Shown piece by piece: positions 24,094 to 36,144 of a DNA stretch of 64,000 bases. Origin of the DNA: Linum tenue (Eukaryota; Streptophyta; Magnoliopsida; Malpighiales; Linaceae). The notes below the pieces were generated by a model that was not told where the DNA came from, did no database searches, and saw nothing but the letters and a program-made list of their open reading frames with translations. Both the position numbers and the translations under genes were made by a program. Within the stretch, counting starts at the first letter, position 1, and every line of letters begins with the position of its first letter. The DNA lies in contig CAMGYJ010000008.1 of assembly GCA_946122785.1 (NCBI GenBank), positions 9,015,475 to 9,079,474 of the forward strand, given 5' to 3'.

Positions 24094-24311
24094 ACGCTTG
24101 CGTCGTCCTTCTACCAAAAAAAAAAAAACATAAAACCTTATGCGGGTTGGCAAATTCATTAAGAAGTAAGTTCATCTTAAATTATGGCCTAAAAAGCTTG
24201 GGAAAATACAATTGTATATATACTGGACGGTATATTCAAAAATCTTGACCATAAACTCCAAGAATTTTTTGCAAGAGAAATAATTTGTAAAAACAACATT
24301 AAAGTATTATA

Positions 24312-24505
24312 TACATTGGAAGAGAAAGAGGACCAGTCACAAAAAGGTCAACTTGATGACAATGAAATTATTAGGACCGGACCGCTTTGTCTAGTCAACA
24401 CAACTTTAATACATTAGAAGAGAAAGAGGACCAGTCACAAAAAGGTCAACTTGATGACAATGAAATTATTAGGACCGGACCGCTTTGTCTAGTCAACACC
24501 CAAAA
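24312..24505. repeat. 98-bp tandem duplication
   Basis: Two adjacent copies starting at 24314 (cattggaagagaaagagg) and 24412 (cattagaagagaaagagg), almost identical through 'ccgctttgtctagtcaacac'. Non-coding. Confidence 0.9.
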
Positions 24506-25417
24506 TACATCGTGTGTAGGGGAGATGTACAATTAAATTATCAACAACTCAAGATCCAACCTTTAATTACAAAAGAGTATGTATTTAAAATGAACAATAA
24601 TTAATTGTCAAGTTATATCGATTCAAAACTTTTTCTCAAACATTAAATCAAATTTTTAGTGCATGCAACCTTATAATCCAAAAATCTTGCATCCACTTTA
24701 TTCATTCCTTAATCATGTTAGATTTGTTTAATTGATTGATTATTTAATTCTTGTTCTTGTTGTTCATCTTTTAAGGGCGGTCAATAAGTTGTTTCACAAA
24801 AAAGGAGATGGAAATATAGTTTGCTGATATAGTGATATTGTAGCCCGTTGGAGGCATCCTTCTGAATAGCAATGAATTGCCAATTGCAATGCTGATTGAC
24901 TCATTAGTCATTACAGGCACTAGTCCTAAATGAGATCAGCAGCTGAAACTAACATGCATTAGAATTAGGAGTGGAAATCAGAACGGTATTCACTTGGATG
25001 CTATTGTACAATGTTCATTGGACTAATTCTTAACGATGTTTTAACGCATTAAGGTATCGCGGAGGCCAGAGGCCATCATCATACTCTAGTGCTGAAACAC
25101 AAAGAAGACACAGTAATTGAACTGATGAATTTGAACCATCAACTAACTACGGCTACTTGTCTGCAGAAGATATCTGCATTTCCAATATCGTCATATCCAG
25201 CTTTTGCTATTCTTGCATTCAAATATACAAACCATAAAAGATAAAACAATTGTAAGGATAAGTAAATCGGCCATCTGTTTGATGTATACGCTGTTCAAGG
25301 CTCAACTTAGCATTACACTGAACATCCAGCAGACCCTACATCCTTATGCAACTGTGAAACATCATCAAAATCTGTATCGAACAAGGAGTATGTCGTACCT
25401 ATTACCGAGCCTTGATA
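24506..25417. other. Intergenic; 3' region of rhomboid-like 14 at its right end
   Basis: AT-rich, no gene seen. From about 25160 the sequence matches the 3' part of the pseudogene at 4620-4870, so it is probably transcribed 3' untranslated sequence of the minus-strand gene. Confidence 0.45.
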
Positions 25418-25706
25418 TCAACCAAATCTCTGAATCCTCCGCATACGCATTTCTTGAATCCCAATCTCATCCATTGAGCCTCCACGCCTTGTTCCACACA
25501 TCTCACACTCGCTTAACCAACCCGAATTATCAAATGTACAAGCATGGCATCTCCATATACCCGACAACCCGTCTCTCGTTTCCCTGCCGACTGTTCCCCT
25601 CCCGGAGACACGTGGCATCCTCCTGGGTTGAAACAATCCTCTTGCAGCCCTCAGTGGCCAGCTCGCTATGCCAACAAGACCTCTGAGCATTCTAACCAAA
25701 GGGTCT

Positions 25707-25739
<33 letters not shown>

Positions 25740-26588
25740 TACTCGCCCTTGAGTTTGAGATAGAGCATCCCTGCCAGAATGCCACCAAGGTGGCCAAGGA
25801 ACGAGACGCCAGGGGCAAACATTTGGATGAGAATCAGTTCAGCCCAAGCAGCATATCGAGATGGCACCACCAGTCCGTGCACGTGAGCATAGTCTGCAGA
25901 CTGAGAATTGAGGACAACCTTCATCGCAAACAGCACTCCCGAGAACCCGACAGCATATTCGGAGTAGAACGGCTTGGGGTAGTCGAGAAACACGACGAGG
26001 GTCTTGGCCAGCAGCATCGTGATCCCTTGGGACATGGTGAGGAGTGCGGCGACCATGGATGCGAATTCGAGACTTCCCATTGAGGTTTCCAGCTGGATCC
26101 CCTTCCATAGGAGTGAAATCATGTTGTAGACTAAGTGGGACTCGCCGATGTGGTAGAATGGTGATAGGAAGAAGCGCCTCGCATCCTTGTTCTGTTCACT
26201 TAACAGGGCAAAATGAAGAACCCCAAATGTTCAGGTTTTGGACTCAACGGGAAGCAGCCAAGTTATTTCCTTAACTAATCTCACAAGCAATTCATGGGAT
26301 TATCTGAAACAAGTATCTCCCGGGCAATCAATCAAACAGGTAGCGAGCAAGAATTATGCGCAAATTGAGGGGAAACAAAGGAGGAGGGTTTACCTTGAGA
26401 ATGAGGTAGGGATTGAACCAGACCTCCTCGATGGAAGGGAGGAGGTGGCGAAGGAAAGCGGGCTTCAGGTAGACGAGGGTATTGGCGGCGATTAGTCCCG
26501 CCGTGACGGGAGGTTTCCATGGCAGTCTGTAGTACTCGGCGACGGCGTGAAGAGCCAGCAGCGGCAGCATTCTCCCTCTTCCCTCCAT
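25418..26588 (-). CDS. RBL14: Rhomboid-like protein 14 (intramembrane serine protease with RanBP2 zinc finger)
   Basis: Exon 1 is 26588-26394 and exon 2 is 26191-25418, phase 0 at the junction, 322 aa. The start MEGRGRMLPLLALHAV is chosen because the upstream open frame begins with TTG. Rhomboid features: the HLVYNM helix, the catalytic serine in GFSGVLFAMK and the histidine in FLGHLGGILAGM. Near the C-terminus, WRCHACTFDNSGWLSECEMC is a RanBP2-type zinc finger, the arrangement of Arabidopsis RBL14. Rhomboids cleave membrane proteins within the bilayer; RBL14 is annotated as mitochondrial, which I cannot confirm here. Between the membrane core and the finger lies a Gly-Ser run coded by a hexanucleotide repeat. 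A partial copy lies at 4620-5320. Confidence 0.9.
25707..25740. repeat. Hexanucleotide microsatellite (gagccc)n inside the RBL14 coding region
   Basis: Five full units plus a partial one. On the coding strand it encodes alternating Ser-Gly in the linker after EYSG. Unit-length changes keep the frame. Confidence 0.9.
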
Positions 26589-28613
26589 CTGAATCGGAAC
26601 AGAAATCGTCGTCAATATGGGAACTTCTAATTTCCGATCGCCGGCTAGCTCCGAGATTGAGCGGTGGCAGGAGGAGGAGAATGACGATCTAAAAGAAAGA
26701 GGATTCGTTTCGTGACCAAAAAGCCGCGGCGTGTGCTGAGCGAAGAGATGTCAGTCGGTTGCTTGCCTGCAGAGTAAGCTAGAATGGCCTAGACCTAGAG
26801 GCTAGTGGCTTCAGTTTTGCGGTTCTATTTAATTATCTAATCTAATTTTCCCTCTTCTCCTTTTAATTATCTAATTTAGTCATTGGACTAACCGGGACTT
26901 ATCAATTTGAACCCTCAACTTTTGTCTAGATGGAATTCCTACATAGAACAAAAGATTGGTACGTTGTGATTGTATGCAATGCCTATATTCCTCAAATACA
27001 TAATTTATAATTTTAAATAATAAATGAGTATATAATTATACACATATACATATACAAGCGCGAGTTGACTAATAGTATAAGTTAATTCATGCCTTGTGTC
27101 TCCGGCATTCAAGTTCGGATTTTATCCAGACTCGCTTTATATCTCTCATTTGTGTTGAATGTGTACATGTTCTGATAGATTCTCAATAAATACCCATTAG
27201 TAAAAATCTATGAATACAGTTAAAATACACCAAAAAATATTTTTCTACAATTCATTTTTTTATAATGGTGATTCAGTATTATTAATTAACCAGGATAAAA
27301 TTTTAGGGAAAAAAAAAAGGATAGATGCTATAAACATAGCATCAACCGAAACGGAGTGCATACAAAATTAGAGAAACAAATACAAGGAAAAAGGGTGATG
27401 TGCAAAGGTCATAAGATCTGCATCCAACAAGTTTGGGTGGGGATTTCATGATTAAGAAGGGTCGTTGATCAAGTGACTATGTCTCTTCCAACCGTTAGAT
27501 CAAGTTTTATAGATCCAAAGGTAAAATTGAGAGTATTTTTGTGATTATGAAAATCATTTAAATTTCTATTTTTTATTTATGTCTCCTTTTCTCTCCTTCT
27601 CACTTTTCTATTTCATTTTTTTCATTAACAAAGAAGAAGACAATTTTAATGGATACTTCTAAATATTTTCTAACAAGTATGCAATATTTAGAAACCCTTC
27701 AAAATAAAAGTTGAATCTTTATAAAAAAAAATAAACTAGAAATATATAATGTACAAACAAGATAGCAAAAGCACAAGAAGCAATACTACATGGTTTATAA
27801 ATGACTAGTTTTGTAAAAATATCTGAATTGCTTCATCGTAACGATCTCTAAAGGCATTATAGATCTAGAATAAACTTAGAATAGAGGACAATGACTTGCC
27901 ACGTACAAGTAAGTTTTAAGGATCATTGACTTCAAATTGCATGACGACTGACATATTTTGATTTCGCTACCTACCACTAGGCATGGCATGTAATGTATTG
28001 TCATGGTTTGGAGAAAGTACATGTAGTAGGTTAATTTTTAATTCATTCTATATTAGTTTATGAATTAGAGGAATATTAGTTGATTTTGTTAGCGTATAAC
28101 ATTTTATATTCTATAAAAAATATTTATATTAGGGAAAAAAATCAAGATGTTCTCACATGGAGACCATCCCATGATATGTATTTTCATACTCAATTTTTCC
28201 AATCAAATCTCCATGGTCAAGAACTTAAAACTTTATTTCCATTAAAATAAACATCTGCTTCTATATGATACGAAAATCATTTCAATACTAATCGATAAAT
28301 CTTTTGGCAATACGATCGTGTTGAAATTACCTCATATCGTGGAAGTCTCCTTCACATAACTTCCGTTGGTGCTTTCTGATCAAACATGTATGAACAAACT
28401 CCGAGGTCAACTAAAGCATTCAGCCAAGAGCCCAAGACGCGCCATCGGAATGCATCCCATTTGTCAAATGGCAGACTGTTGACCAATCAACATTTGCTTT
28501 CACGAACAGCAAGCAATCATCCATCCATCGCGGCTTGAAGCACATTCCCGGAAAATAGATGAACATAGCAAAAGCCAAAAACCAACGTTTCCCAGAAAAC
28601 AAAAGCTCAAAAA
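26589..28613. other. Intergenic, AT-rich
   Basis: The first ~180 bp match the leader of the RBL14 pseudogene. The rest is AT-rich with A-runs (near 27307 and 27724) and no gene or element I can name. The last ~200 bp are less AT-rich and probably hold the promoter and leader of the receptor kinase. Confidence 0.4.
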
Positions 28614-31600
28614 ATGGCTGAAGAAATTGATGAAACAACCTCCAACAGGAGGACCCAACAACCTCTGCCGCTTCAGCTTCTTCCTATTCTTATCCTCTAC
28701 TCCCTTCTTCTCCTCACTTCACCACTCCCGGCAGCTTCCGACTCCGCATCCGAAGCCGCCGCCCTCCTCCGATGGGCTTCCACCCTCAACGACCTCCGCC
28801 AATCCAACATCTCCACCTGGCCGGTCAACGCCACCCGCGCCGCCGCCACCCCCTGCCGCTTCGTCGGAGTCTCCTGCACCGCCACCGGGAGCGTGCTCCG
28901 ATTGAACCTCACCAACTCCGGCCTAAACGGTACGCTGGAAGATTTCCCCTTTTCCTCGCTCCCCAGCCTCTCGTACTTCGAACTGAGTATAAACCAGCTC
29001 TACGGCATCATCCCGCCCGCAATCGGCCAGCTCGCCAACCTAATCTACTTCGACGTGTCCCTCAACCAGCTTTCCGGCGTCATCCCGCCGGAAATCGGCC
29101 TCCTCAGAAAGCTGGAAACCCTCCACATCATCGACAACCAGCTGAACGGCTCGATTCCCAACGAGATCGGCCAGCTGGAGTCCTTGACCGAGCTCGCCCT
29201 CTACACCAACTATCTCGAAGGCCCGCTTCCTTCTTCAATAGGGAATTTGACCAGATTGGAGCGCTTGTACCTCTACGACAATGCAATCTCCGGTCCAATC
29301 CCGCCGGAAATCGGTAACTTGACCGAACTCACCGAGTTTTTCATCGACACCAACCAGTTATCCGGTCCAATTCCGGCAAGTTTCGGGAAATTGACCAACC
29401 TGACTACTCTCTACATGTTCATGAATTCACTCTCCGGCCGAATTCCTGACGAAATCGGGAACCTCAGGTCGCTCCAGTTCCTCAGCCTCCATACCAACAA
29501 CCTCTCCGGTCCAATTCCCCCGTCGATTGGCCGGCTGACATCCCTGGTCCAGCTCCATCTCTACGGGAACCAGCTCTCCGGCGGGATTCCACCGGAGCTG
29601 GGGAACTTGGAGTCCATTGTAGATCTGGAGGTGAGCGAGAATCGACTCACTGGTCCTGTTCCTGCTTCAATTGGGAATTTGAGCACATTGGAAATCTTGT
29701 ATCTTCGTGTGAATCGTCTCTCTGGTTCGATCCCCAAGGAGATTGCGAACCTCAACAAGCTCACAGTTCTCCAGCTCGACAGCAACAATTTCTCCGGCGT
29801 TCTCCCTGAGAACCTCTGTGGAGGTCAGCAATCGCTCATCAATTTCACCGCCAATGCCAATAACTTCTCCGGCCCTGTTCCTAGAAGCTTCAGGACCTGC
29901 CCGACCTTCGTCCGGGTTCGTCTGGAAGATAATCAGTTCACCGGGAATATCTCCGATGACTTCGGGGTCTACCCAGATTTGCAGTACATTGATCTCAGCC
30001 GGAATAACTTCTACGGCGAGATATCATCGAACTGGGGATCTTGCCCCAATCTGGCTACACTTCTGATTTCTGAGAACAACATCAGGGGTGAGATTCCGCC
30101 GGAGATTGGTAACGTTTCTCGGCTGCAGGGGCTTAATCTTTCTTCCAACCAATTGGTTGGTCAACTCCCCATAGAGCTTGGAAATCTGAGTTCTTTAGTC
30201 AGGCTAGCACTCTACGGCAATCAACTCTCAGGGCCTATCCCTCCAGAGTTGAGATCATTTACCGAGCTGGAGCTGCTCGATTTGTCTTCTAACAGGTTCA
30301 ACCAGTCAATTCCGGCAAGCTTAGGCGAATTTTCTCAGCTGAACTACTTGAATTTGAGCAACAACCAGTTCGGGGAAAGCATTCCAGATCAACTGGGCAA
30401 TCTGATTCATCTGTCAAATCTCGATCTCAGCCGCAACTCGCTCACAGGCCCTATCCCATCGAGGCTGAGCTCCTTGGGAAGCTTGGAGTTCCTGAACCTG
30501 TCAAGGAATAGCCTTTCTGGGTCAATTCCAAATGGTTTAGCACAAATCCCCTTGCGCGCCGTTGACATTTCCTATAACAGATTGCAGGGTCCTCTTCCAA
30601 ACAGCAGAAGCTTCCAAAACGCTTCGATTGAAGATGTACAGGGCAACAGTGGCTTGTGTGGAAGTATTGAGGGTCTACAGCCGTGCAATCCTTCTTCTAC
30701 TCCAGGAACCGGTTCATCGAGAAAGAAAAGCCGTACGTTCTTGTTCTTGGTCATATTCCTACCTGTCTTGGCCGTGGTTGTTGTGCTATTAGCTTTGGGA
30801 ATGCTCTGCATTCACCGGAATGGCAGGGGAGAGGCAGAAACACAACCACTACAGCAGCAGCAGGAAGAGGACATCTTGATCACCCCTGGATTCGATGGGA
30901 AGATAATGTATTCAGAAATCGTGAAGGCAACCGAGACCTTTGATTCCAGTTACTGCATTGGGAAGGGAGGTTATGGTACGGTGTACAAGGCCAAGCTGCC
31001 ATCCGGAATCAACGTGGCAGTGAAGAAGCTCCACGGTTTCCATGACAGCAACGGGGCACTTCAGAGGGAGTTCCTGAGCGAGATCAAAGTGTTAACCGAG
31101 GTAAGGCACCGCAACATTGTGAAACTCTATGGATTCTGTTCTCACTCGAGACACTCCTTCTTGGTCTACGAGTACCTGGAGAGAGGGAGCTTAGCTTCAG
31201 TTCTGAGCCACGATGGGGAAGCCGCGGAGTTGGATTGGTGGAAGAGGGTCAACATTGTGAGAGGAGTGGCTCATGCCTTGTCTTACTTGCACCACGATTG
31301 CACCATACCCATCGTTCATCGAGATATAACCAGCAATAACGTGCTGTTGGATACCGATTACGAAGTCCGAGTTTCGGATTTTGGGACTGCAAAGCTTCTC
31401 AACACTGATACCTCCCATTGGACTGCACAGGCTGGCACCCGTGGATATCTTGCTCCAGGTACCTTCAGTTAAAACCCAATTTCTCATCCTTTTTTGCTTT
31501 TGTTTTCAGTAGTATTGTAGATGAGCTTCAACTCCCATTTTTGTGGCAGAGCTGGCGTATACAATGAGGGTGACGGAGAAATGCGATGTGTATAGCTTCG

Positions 31601-31866
31601 GAGTGTTGGCACTGGAAGTGATCAAAGGGAACCATCCTGGGGAAACCGTGCTATCGTTCGCCTCTTCCTCTTTGACAGACATAGCATTGCCGTTGGATGA
31701 TCTGCTAGACCAGCGTCTCTCTCCTCCTTCAGCTCTAATCAAGCAAGACTTGGAGAACGTCTTGAGGGTCGCTGCAGCATGTTTGAACACCAATCCGCAG
31801 GCTAGGCCAGAGATGAGATTGGTTTCTCAGATGTTGTCAACTGATCAAATTGGTGTCCATTGGTAG
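28614..31866 (+). CDS. LRR receptor-like kinase, MIK2-like
   Basis: Exons are 28614-31458 and 31550-31866, GT-AG, phase 1, 1053 aa. Order: signal peptide (about residues 18-42, PILILYSLLLLTSPLPA); an LRRNT-like cap with SEAAALLRWASTLND; about twenty leucine-rich repeats of the plant LxGxIPxxIGNL type; one membrane helix (TFLFLVIFLPVLAVVVVLLA); then the kinase. Kinase motifs: glycine loop IGKGGYGTVYKA, VAVKKLH lysine, catalytic HRDITSNNVLLD, DFGTAKLL, and an APE-type element completed across the intron (LAPELAYTMRVTEKCDVYSF). It is therefore a catalytically plausible RD kinase. Closest remembered relatives are MDIS1-interacting receptor-like kinase 2 proteins of LRR subfamily XII, which perceive peptides at the plasma membrane. 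The ligand here is unknown. Confidence 0.88.
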
Positions 31867-32432
31867 CAGTCTAACTGGCCTGTTGTCTGTCAATCAGTGT
31901 AATATTTACTTGTATGCGAGTAATCCATACGAAAGAGTGACATATCCATTTTCTTCCTCATGTTACACGATCGGCATAGTCATTTTTCCACTTGAGTGTG
32001 AATTGGCAAAACCTATTCAAATGTTTCGGGTCTCTGGAATTGCCTTCTTTATCCCTTCTCTTTCTCTCCTCTGATCCTTTTGTCTTTTTGCAAAGAGAAG
32101 AAGACTTCGACAGACGCAGGAATTGATCGCAATTGTGGGCTCATTGTTGGTCCCAACAAAAAGAACCAACCGAACTAGCAGATGAAAGAAAACAAAGAAA
32201 AGCTGCATTATATTCTATATTAGGCAAAGTACTAGAAATATGTGTGTATACACTCCAAAACGTTACCTAAGATCGGAATGGAGCTCCCAGATAATTGCAA
32301 ACTTACAGCAATCTTCACCAGGAACATAAAACACACTGATGAACAGTGAAGTTCGGAATCCCCAAGAACAAGTACAGAGATGGGAGATGCCATGCACTTA
32401 GCATTACCGTTATTCCCCGATACGTTGACTGT
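31867..32432. other. Intergenic between convergent genes
   Basis: The 3' region of the receptor kinase and then of the minus-strand ABCI6 pseudogene. No gene is visible. Confidence 0.45.
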
Positions 32433-34556
32433 TCAGGCGGTAGACATTGCTTTATAACCTTCCTTCTCGAGAACACTTACAATGTTAGTATCCCCAGTCT
32501 TTATGATTCTTCCATCCTCCTACGAATACGTACCAAGCACACATTAGCTAACATTAAGATGATTCACAAAGTTAACAGAAGCATAGAAGACATCAACATG
32601 AGGAAGAAACTAATCCATAGGATGCAGGTGATGCTGTAAGAAAGACGGCCATTTTAAACAAAATTATGTGAACGAGATATATACCATGACATGGACATAG
32701 GAAGGCTGGATGAATTCCAACAGCCGTCGATAATGTGTAACCATCAAAACAGACTTCTTAGGCGTCAAGAGTCCATTTACTACTTTTGCAACATCTTGGA
32801 GAGCATCGGCATCCAGACCAGAATCAATCTCATCTAATACGGACAAATCTGCTTCCAGAACCTGAGATATGCAGGAACGCATTGACATACTAGACAAAGA
32901 AGAATGACATTCATCAGGGGATTGTGCTGCTAGCGAATTGTTGAATCATGAAATTACCAAGTTTCCTCAGAAAGGGGCCTCTCGTTAGTTCTACAATGAT
33001 GTAAACTAACATCACATACAGTCCCAATCCACAAATATCCTATCCTACATTTATCCATGCACACAGTACCCTGAGTGCACCTTGCATAAAAGTGCTTTCT
33101 GATGCCAAATATAGAGTATGCAACAACCCAAAAAATGTCTGAATGAAGTATATAACAATTTGATTCGTTAGGTTAAAAAGGAAGCTTAACCATGTAAACT
33201 TTTATGAATGAACTCCATCACATAGAACTTAGTTCAGCAGACCACAGATTCAGATATGAAACATTACCTCAAGCTGTAAAATCTCGTTCCGCTTCCTTTA
33301 AACATCAGTGAACCCTTCATTAACATTTCTGTTTCGAAAATCACTCGTCATGTTCATAAGCTCAAGCTTGGGAAACAGGTACGCATAGAACTGCAATAAA
33401 AAATTAAAAAAAGATAGGTCAACAGCAGTTAGTTGAGCAAACTAATAAGTATATCTCAAGATTACTTCACTTTCGTACAAACATATCATGCAGAACGAAA
33501 CTAATGGGGCTGTGAAGATTTACAGGATCCATGTCATAGAAAGTGGAAACATAATTCGTCAATGAACTGGATTACTTGTTTGTCACCTCTATCGAGATTA
33601 ATCCAACTTACATGTTCTCAAAGGCAACGACATACGACAAAACGTGAAACGAAAGACAGTTCGCGGAAAGCATTTGGAAAGGGAATGATACCTCAATTGG
33701 ACCAAGCTCAGGGATACCAAGTTTTCTTCTTCGAGCATTGTAAGCCATGTTTAGGAAGTCAATATTGCTGACACCAGGGATTTCAACTGGGGACTCAAAG
33801 CTCAAAAGCCCTGAAAGGGACCTATCCTCCGGTTCCATGTCAAGCAAGTTCTCTCCTTTAAAGATCACGCTGCCACCTAACTTCATAATGTGGATGGCCA
33901 ACGAAAACCTGAGCATGTGTATTATGATTCATGATCAGAACTCCACACACAAATCTAATCAAACCAACCAAGAAATGATCTCAAGAACATGGGCATCAAA
34001 AGAACAGCTTCCAGGCGACATAACAACAATATCATTCTTGTTCCAATAACATTCCCACCACTACTGGTGGCTGGTGCCATCTAAAGCAGCATGGCAGCCC
34101 ACATTGATAAATCATCAGCGAATGGTATCGAGTAAGTGAGATCATATCCGAACCTTTGAGAATGTGCTTCTCCCGGAACCATTTTTGCCCATTATAGCAT
34201 GGACCTATCCCTCGCCGGAAAATATGAAAATTGTTTAAGTTGACCACCAAACTCCAGAAATTGATAGAACTATCCAACACTATCAGTCAATATACCTCCC
34301 CTTCATTCACGACTAGGTTGACGCCCTTGAGAATTTCCTGTCCTGTTTCAGCGATCACAGCCTTGAAAATTTTGACTTCGAGCAACGGCTTCTTTCCCGA
34401 TGCATTGGCAGAGAGAGCCGTCACAGCCAGACGCCTGACGGAGTAGTTGGTGGAATGCAAGCAGAGACGGATGGGAGGGACAGGATGAGGGAGGAAGTGG
34501 GAAGTGATGGGCTTCCCATTGGCTTTCGAAGAAGAGAAATTCAGACGTTGAGCCAT
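32433..34556 (-). pseudogene. ABCI6: Dead duplicate of plastid SufC-type ATPase (ABC transporter I family member 6)
   Basis: All six exons of a SufC/ABCI6 gene can be placed: 34556-34296, 34204-34154, 33908-33692, 33390-33268, 32861-32685 and 32519-32433. SufC supplies the ATPase of the chloroplast SufBCD iron-sulphur scaffold. Conserved blocks include AVIAETGQEILKGVNLVVNE, EIPGVSNIDFLNMAYNARRR, VLDEIDSGLDADALQDVAK and the C-terminal GRIIKTGD. Three independent faults make it non-functional. The Walker A lysine is arginine (GKNGSGRST). Exon 3 has lost two bases after HYEV, shifting the frame. In exon 4 the ABC signature (family form SGGE) is replaced by TDV followed by an in-frame TAA, while RKRNEILQL continues beyond. 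Introns are retained, so it is a DNA-level duplicate, not a retrocopy. The functional gene must lie elsewhere. Confidence 0.88.
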
Positions 34557-34784
34557 GGCGGTGGGTGGACTAGTTTGCCGGACGGCAACTGGGGAAGAAG
34601 AGAGAACAGCTCGGGATTCTGACCTTAGAGTCGCCGGATTATAAAAAGCCCACATCTTTGTGGGCTTTTGGGCTTTTGCTTTCCTACTTCTTAGGGCCCT
34701 TATGAGTTATTATGACATAGGACTATCAGTACAACGCTGGCGGCAGCCGTAATAGCGGGAGCTAGCTTGAAGGCGTCGGAAGAA
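34557..34784. promoter_or_regulatory. Divergent intergenic region between ABCI6 pseudogene and SURF2
   Basis: The 228 bp separate two start codons on opposite strands, so the region probably serves as promoter for SURF2 and once for ABCI6. No clear TATA box was found on the SURF2 side. Confidence 0.5.
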
Positions 34785-36144
34785 ATGGCGGAAGAAGAGA
34801 CGACGACGACGACGGAGAAAGAAGGGGAGAATTTGCTCGGTCCGCCTTCCTTCACCGAGCTCGAGAACGGAAGGTTCAAGTGCGTCGAGACGGGCCACGA
34901 AGTCCTCTCAAAGGATAAGGAATCGTATTCGCAGAGCAAACGGTGCCGGCTAGGTCTCGTCAACCATGCTCTGTCCACCCGCAAGGCTCCTCTCAACATG
35001 TTCAAGCAGGACCCTCTCAACAGGTATCACTAGAAAAGGGAAAATAACTCACCAGCTTCTCCGTTTGTTAATTTTTTATTAGGGTTCTTAGTTTTTCTCG
35101 TAAAGTATTTACATTTTAGTTACAGAGGATTGCTGTGAATTCTTCTTTTGAAGGTCGAAATTGGTCTGTAAGTTGACTGGGGATACAGTGAATAAGACCG
35201 AGGAGCATATCTGGAAGCACATCAATGGCAGGCGGTTCCTCAACAAATTAGGTTCGTTTGTTTTTGTATTCTTCTGTTTTTCTTTGCTTGACTGTTGGAA
35301 GATGGGAGAAATTGTGATATTGAGTGTGGTTTTCTTTTCGATGGGAGCAGAACTAAAGGAAATGGGGAAATTGGTTCCAAATGAGAAATCAGCTGAAGGT
35401 GAAGAGAAGAAGGAACATGGGGATGGGAATGGTGATGATAAGGAGAAGAAGAAGAGGAAGAAGAAAAAGAAAAAGAAGGACAAGAAGGCAAAGACTGTTG
35501 AAGAAATCGTGACTGAAATCAGGGATGTTCCTGATGAGGAGAGTGATGATAATGAGGGAGAAGAAGCTGAGTTCTGGATGCCACCTAAGGGAGCACGGTG
35601 GGATTTCGACGATGGATATGATCGGTGGGGCTCTGACGAAGAGGCTGAGTTGGAGGAGGACGGCGAAGGAATGGAAGCAGGTATGTTACAGAAAAGCACC
35701 GAGCTTGACATGTTTTATGATGAAGCTTTGTATGTGTTCTGTTGTCCAAGCAATGGCCATGAAGTAGTCATAGTATTATCTGAAACTAGGAGATGGTTTT
35801 TAACCATGTTAACTTGACATCTTCTTCCATGGAGCAACAAATTGGAAAACGCTTTGTGATCTCATATCTTTGCAATTCTTGTTGCAGAAGATGCAGTTGA
35901 AGATGTAAGCAAGGAGTCGGAGGACCTCTCTTGCCGGTGTGTTTGTATATCCAATCTCAGTTTCTCTCCTGTATTTCAGTTTACACTACTTATTTGATCT
36001 TGATAGCTTAGTTTTGACTTTAAGGAGTTCTGAAGTAATTGCGCCATGTTCTTTCTCTGCAGGACAAAGAGAATGGCAATTGAAATTGGACCCGGCAGCA
36101 ATGCACCCAGAAAGAAGAAGAGTAAAAAGAACTCAAAAGCCTAG
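34785..36144 (+). CDS. SURF2: Surfeit locus protein 2-like, five exons
   Basis: Exons are 34785-35023, 35154-35251, 35351-35680, 35888-35936 and 36063-36144; phases agree and the product is 265 aa. The upstream open frame begins with TTG, so the ATG at 34785 is used. Conserved SURF2 features: FTELENGRFKCVETGHEV, KRCRLGLVNHALSTRKAPL, then KLVCKLTGDTVNKTEEHIWK and HINGRRFLNKL. A long Lys-rich run (KKKRKKKKKKDKK) follows, then an acidic stretch, FWMPPKGARWDFDDG and a basic tail ending KKKSKKNSKA. The family is conserved in animals and plants, nucleolar in animals, with no clear enzymatic role. The basic runs would suit nucleolar targeting (inference). Confidence 0.88.

Larger units (their letters stand above)
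18895..24131 (+). mobile_element. L1-type LINE, 5'-truncated and decayed
   Basis: Order is ORF1 (zinc knuckle), then ORF2 with endonuclease, reverse transcriptase, zf-RVT and RNase H, then a short stem 'gacgcttgcgtc' and a poly-A of 13 starting near 24116. ORF1 begins abruptly inside the protein (GFRGNYARICVEIDLTKK), so the usual N-terminal DUF4283 part and 5' untranslated region are missing, as expected for truncated L1 insertion. I found no clear target-site duplication. Stops and frameshifts are listed in the ORF entries. Confidence 0.9.

Noticed and set aside
18880..24150. Target-site duplication for the LINE
   Set aside because: Flanks after the poly-A (cataaaacctt...) and before 18895 share only short AT words; not convincing.
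35109..35711. 200-codon minus-strand frame opposite SURF2
   Set aside because: Ser/Phe/Pro-rich shadow of the Glu/Lys-rich SURF2 exon.
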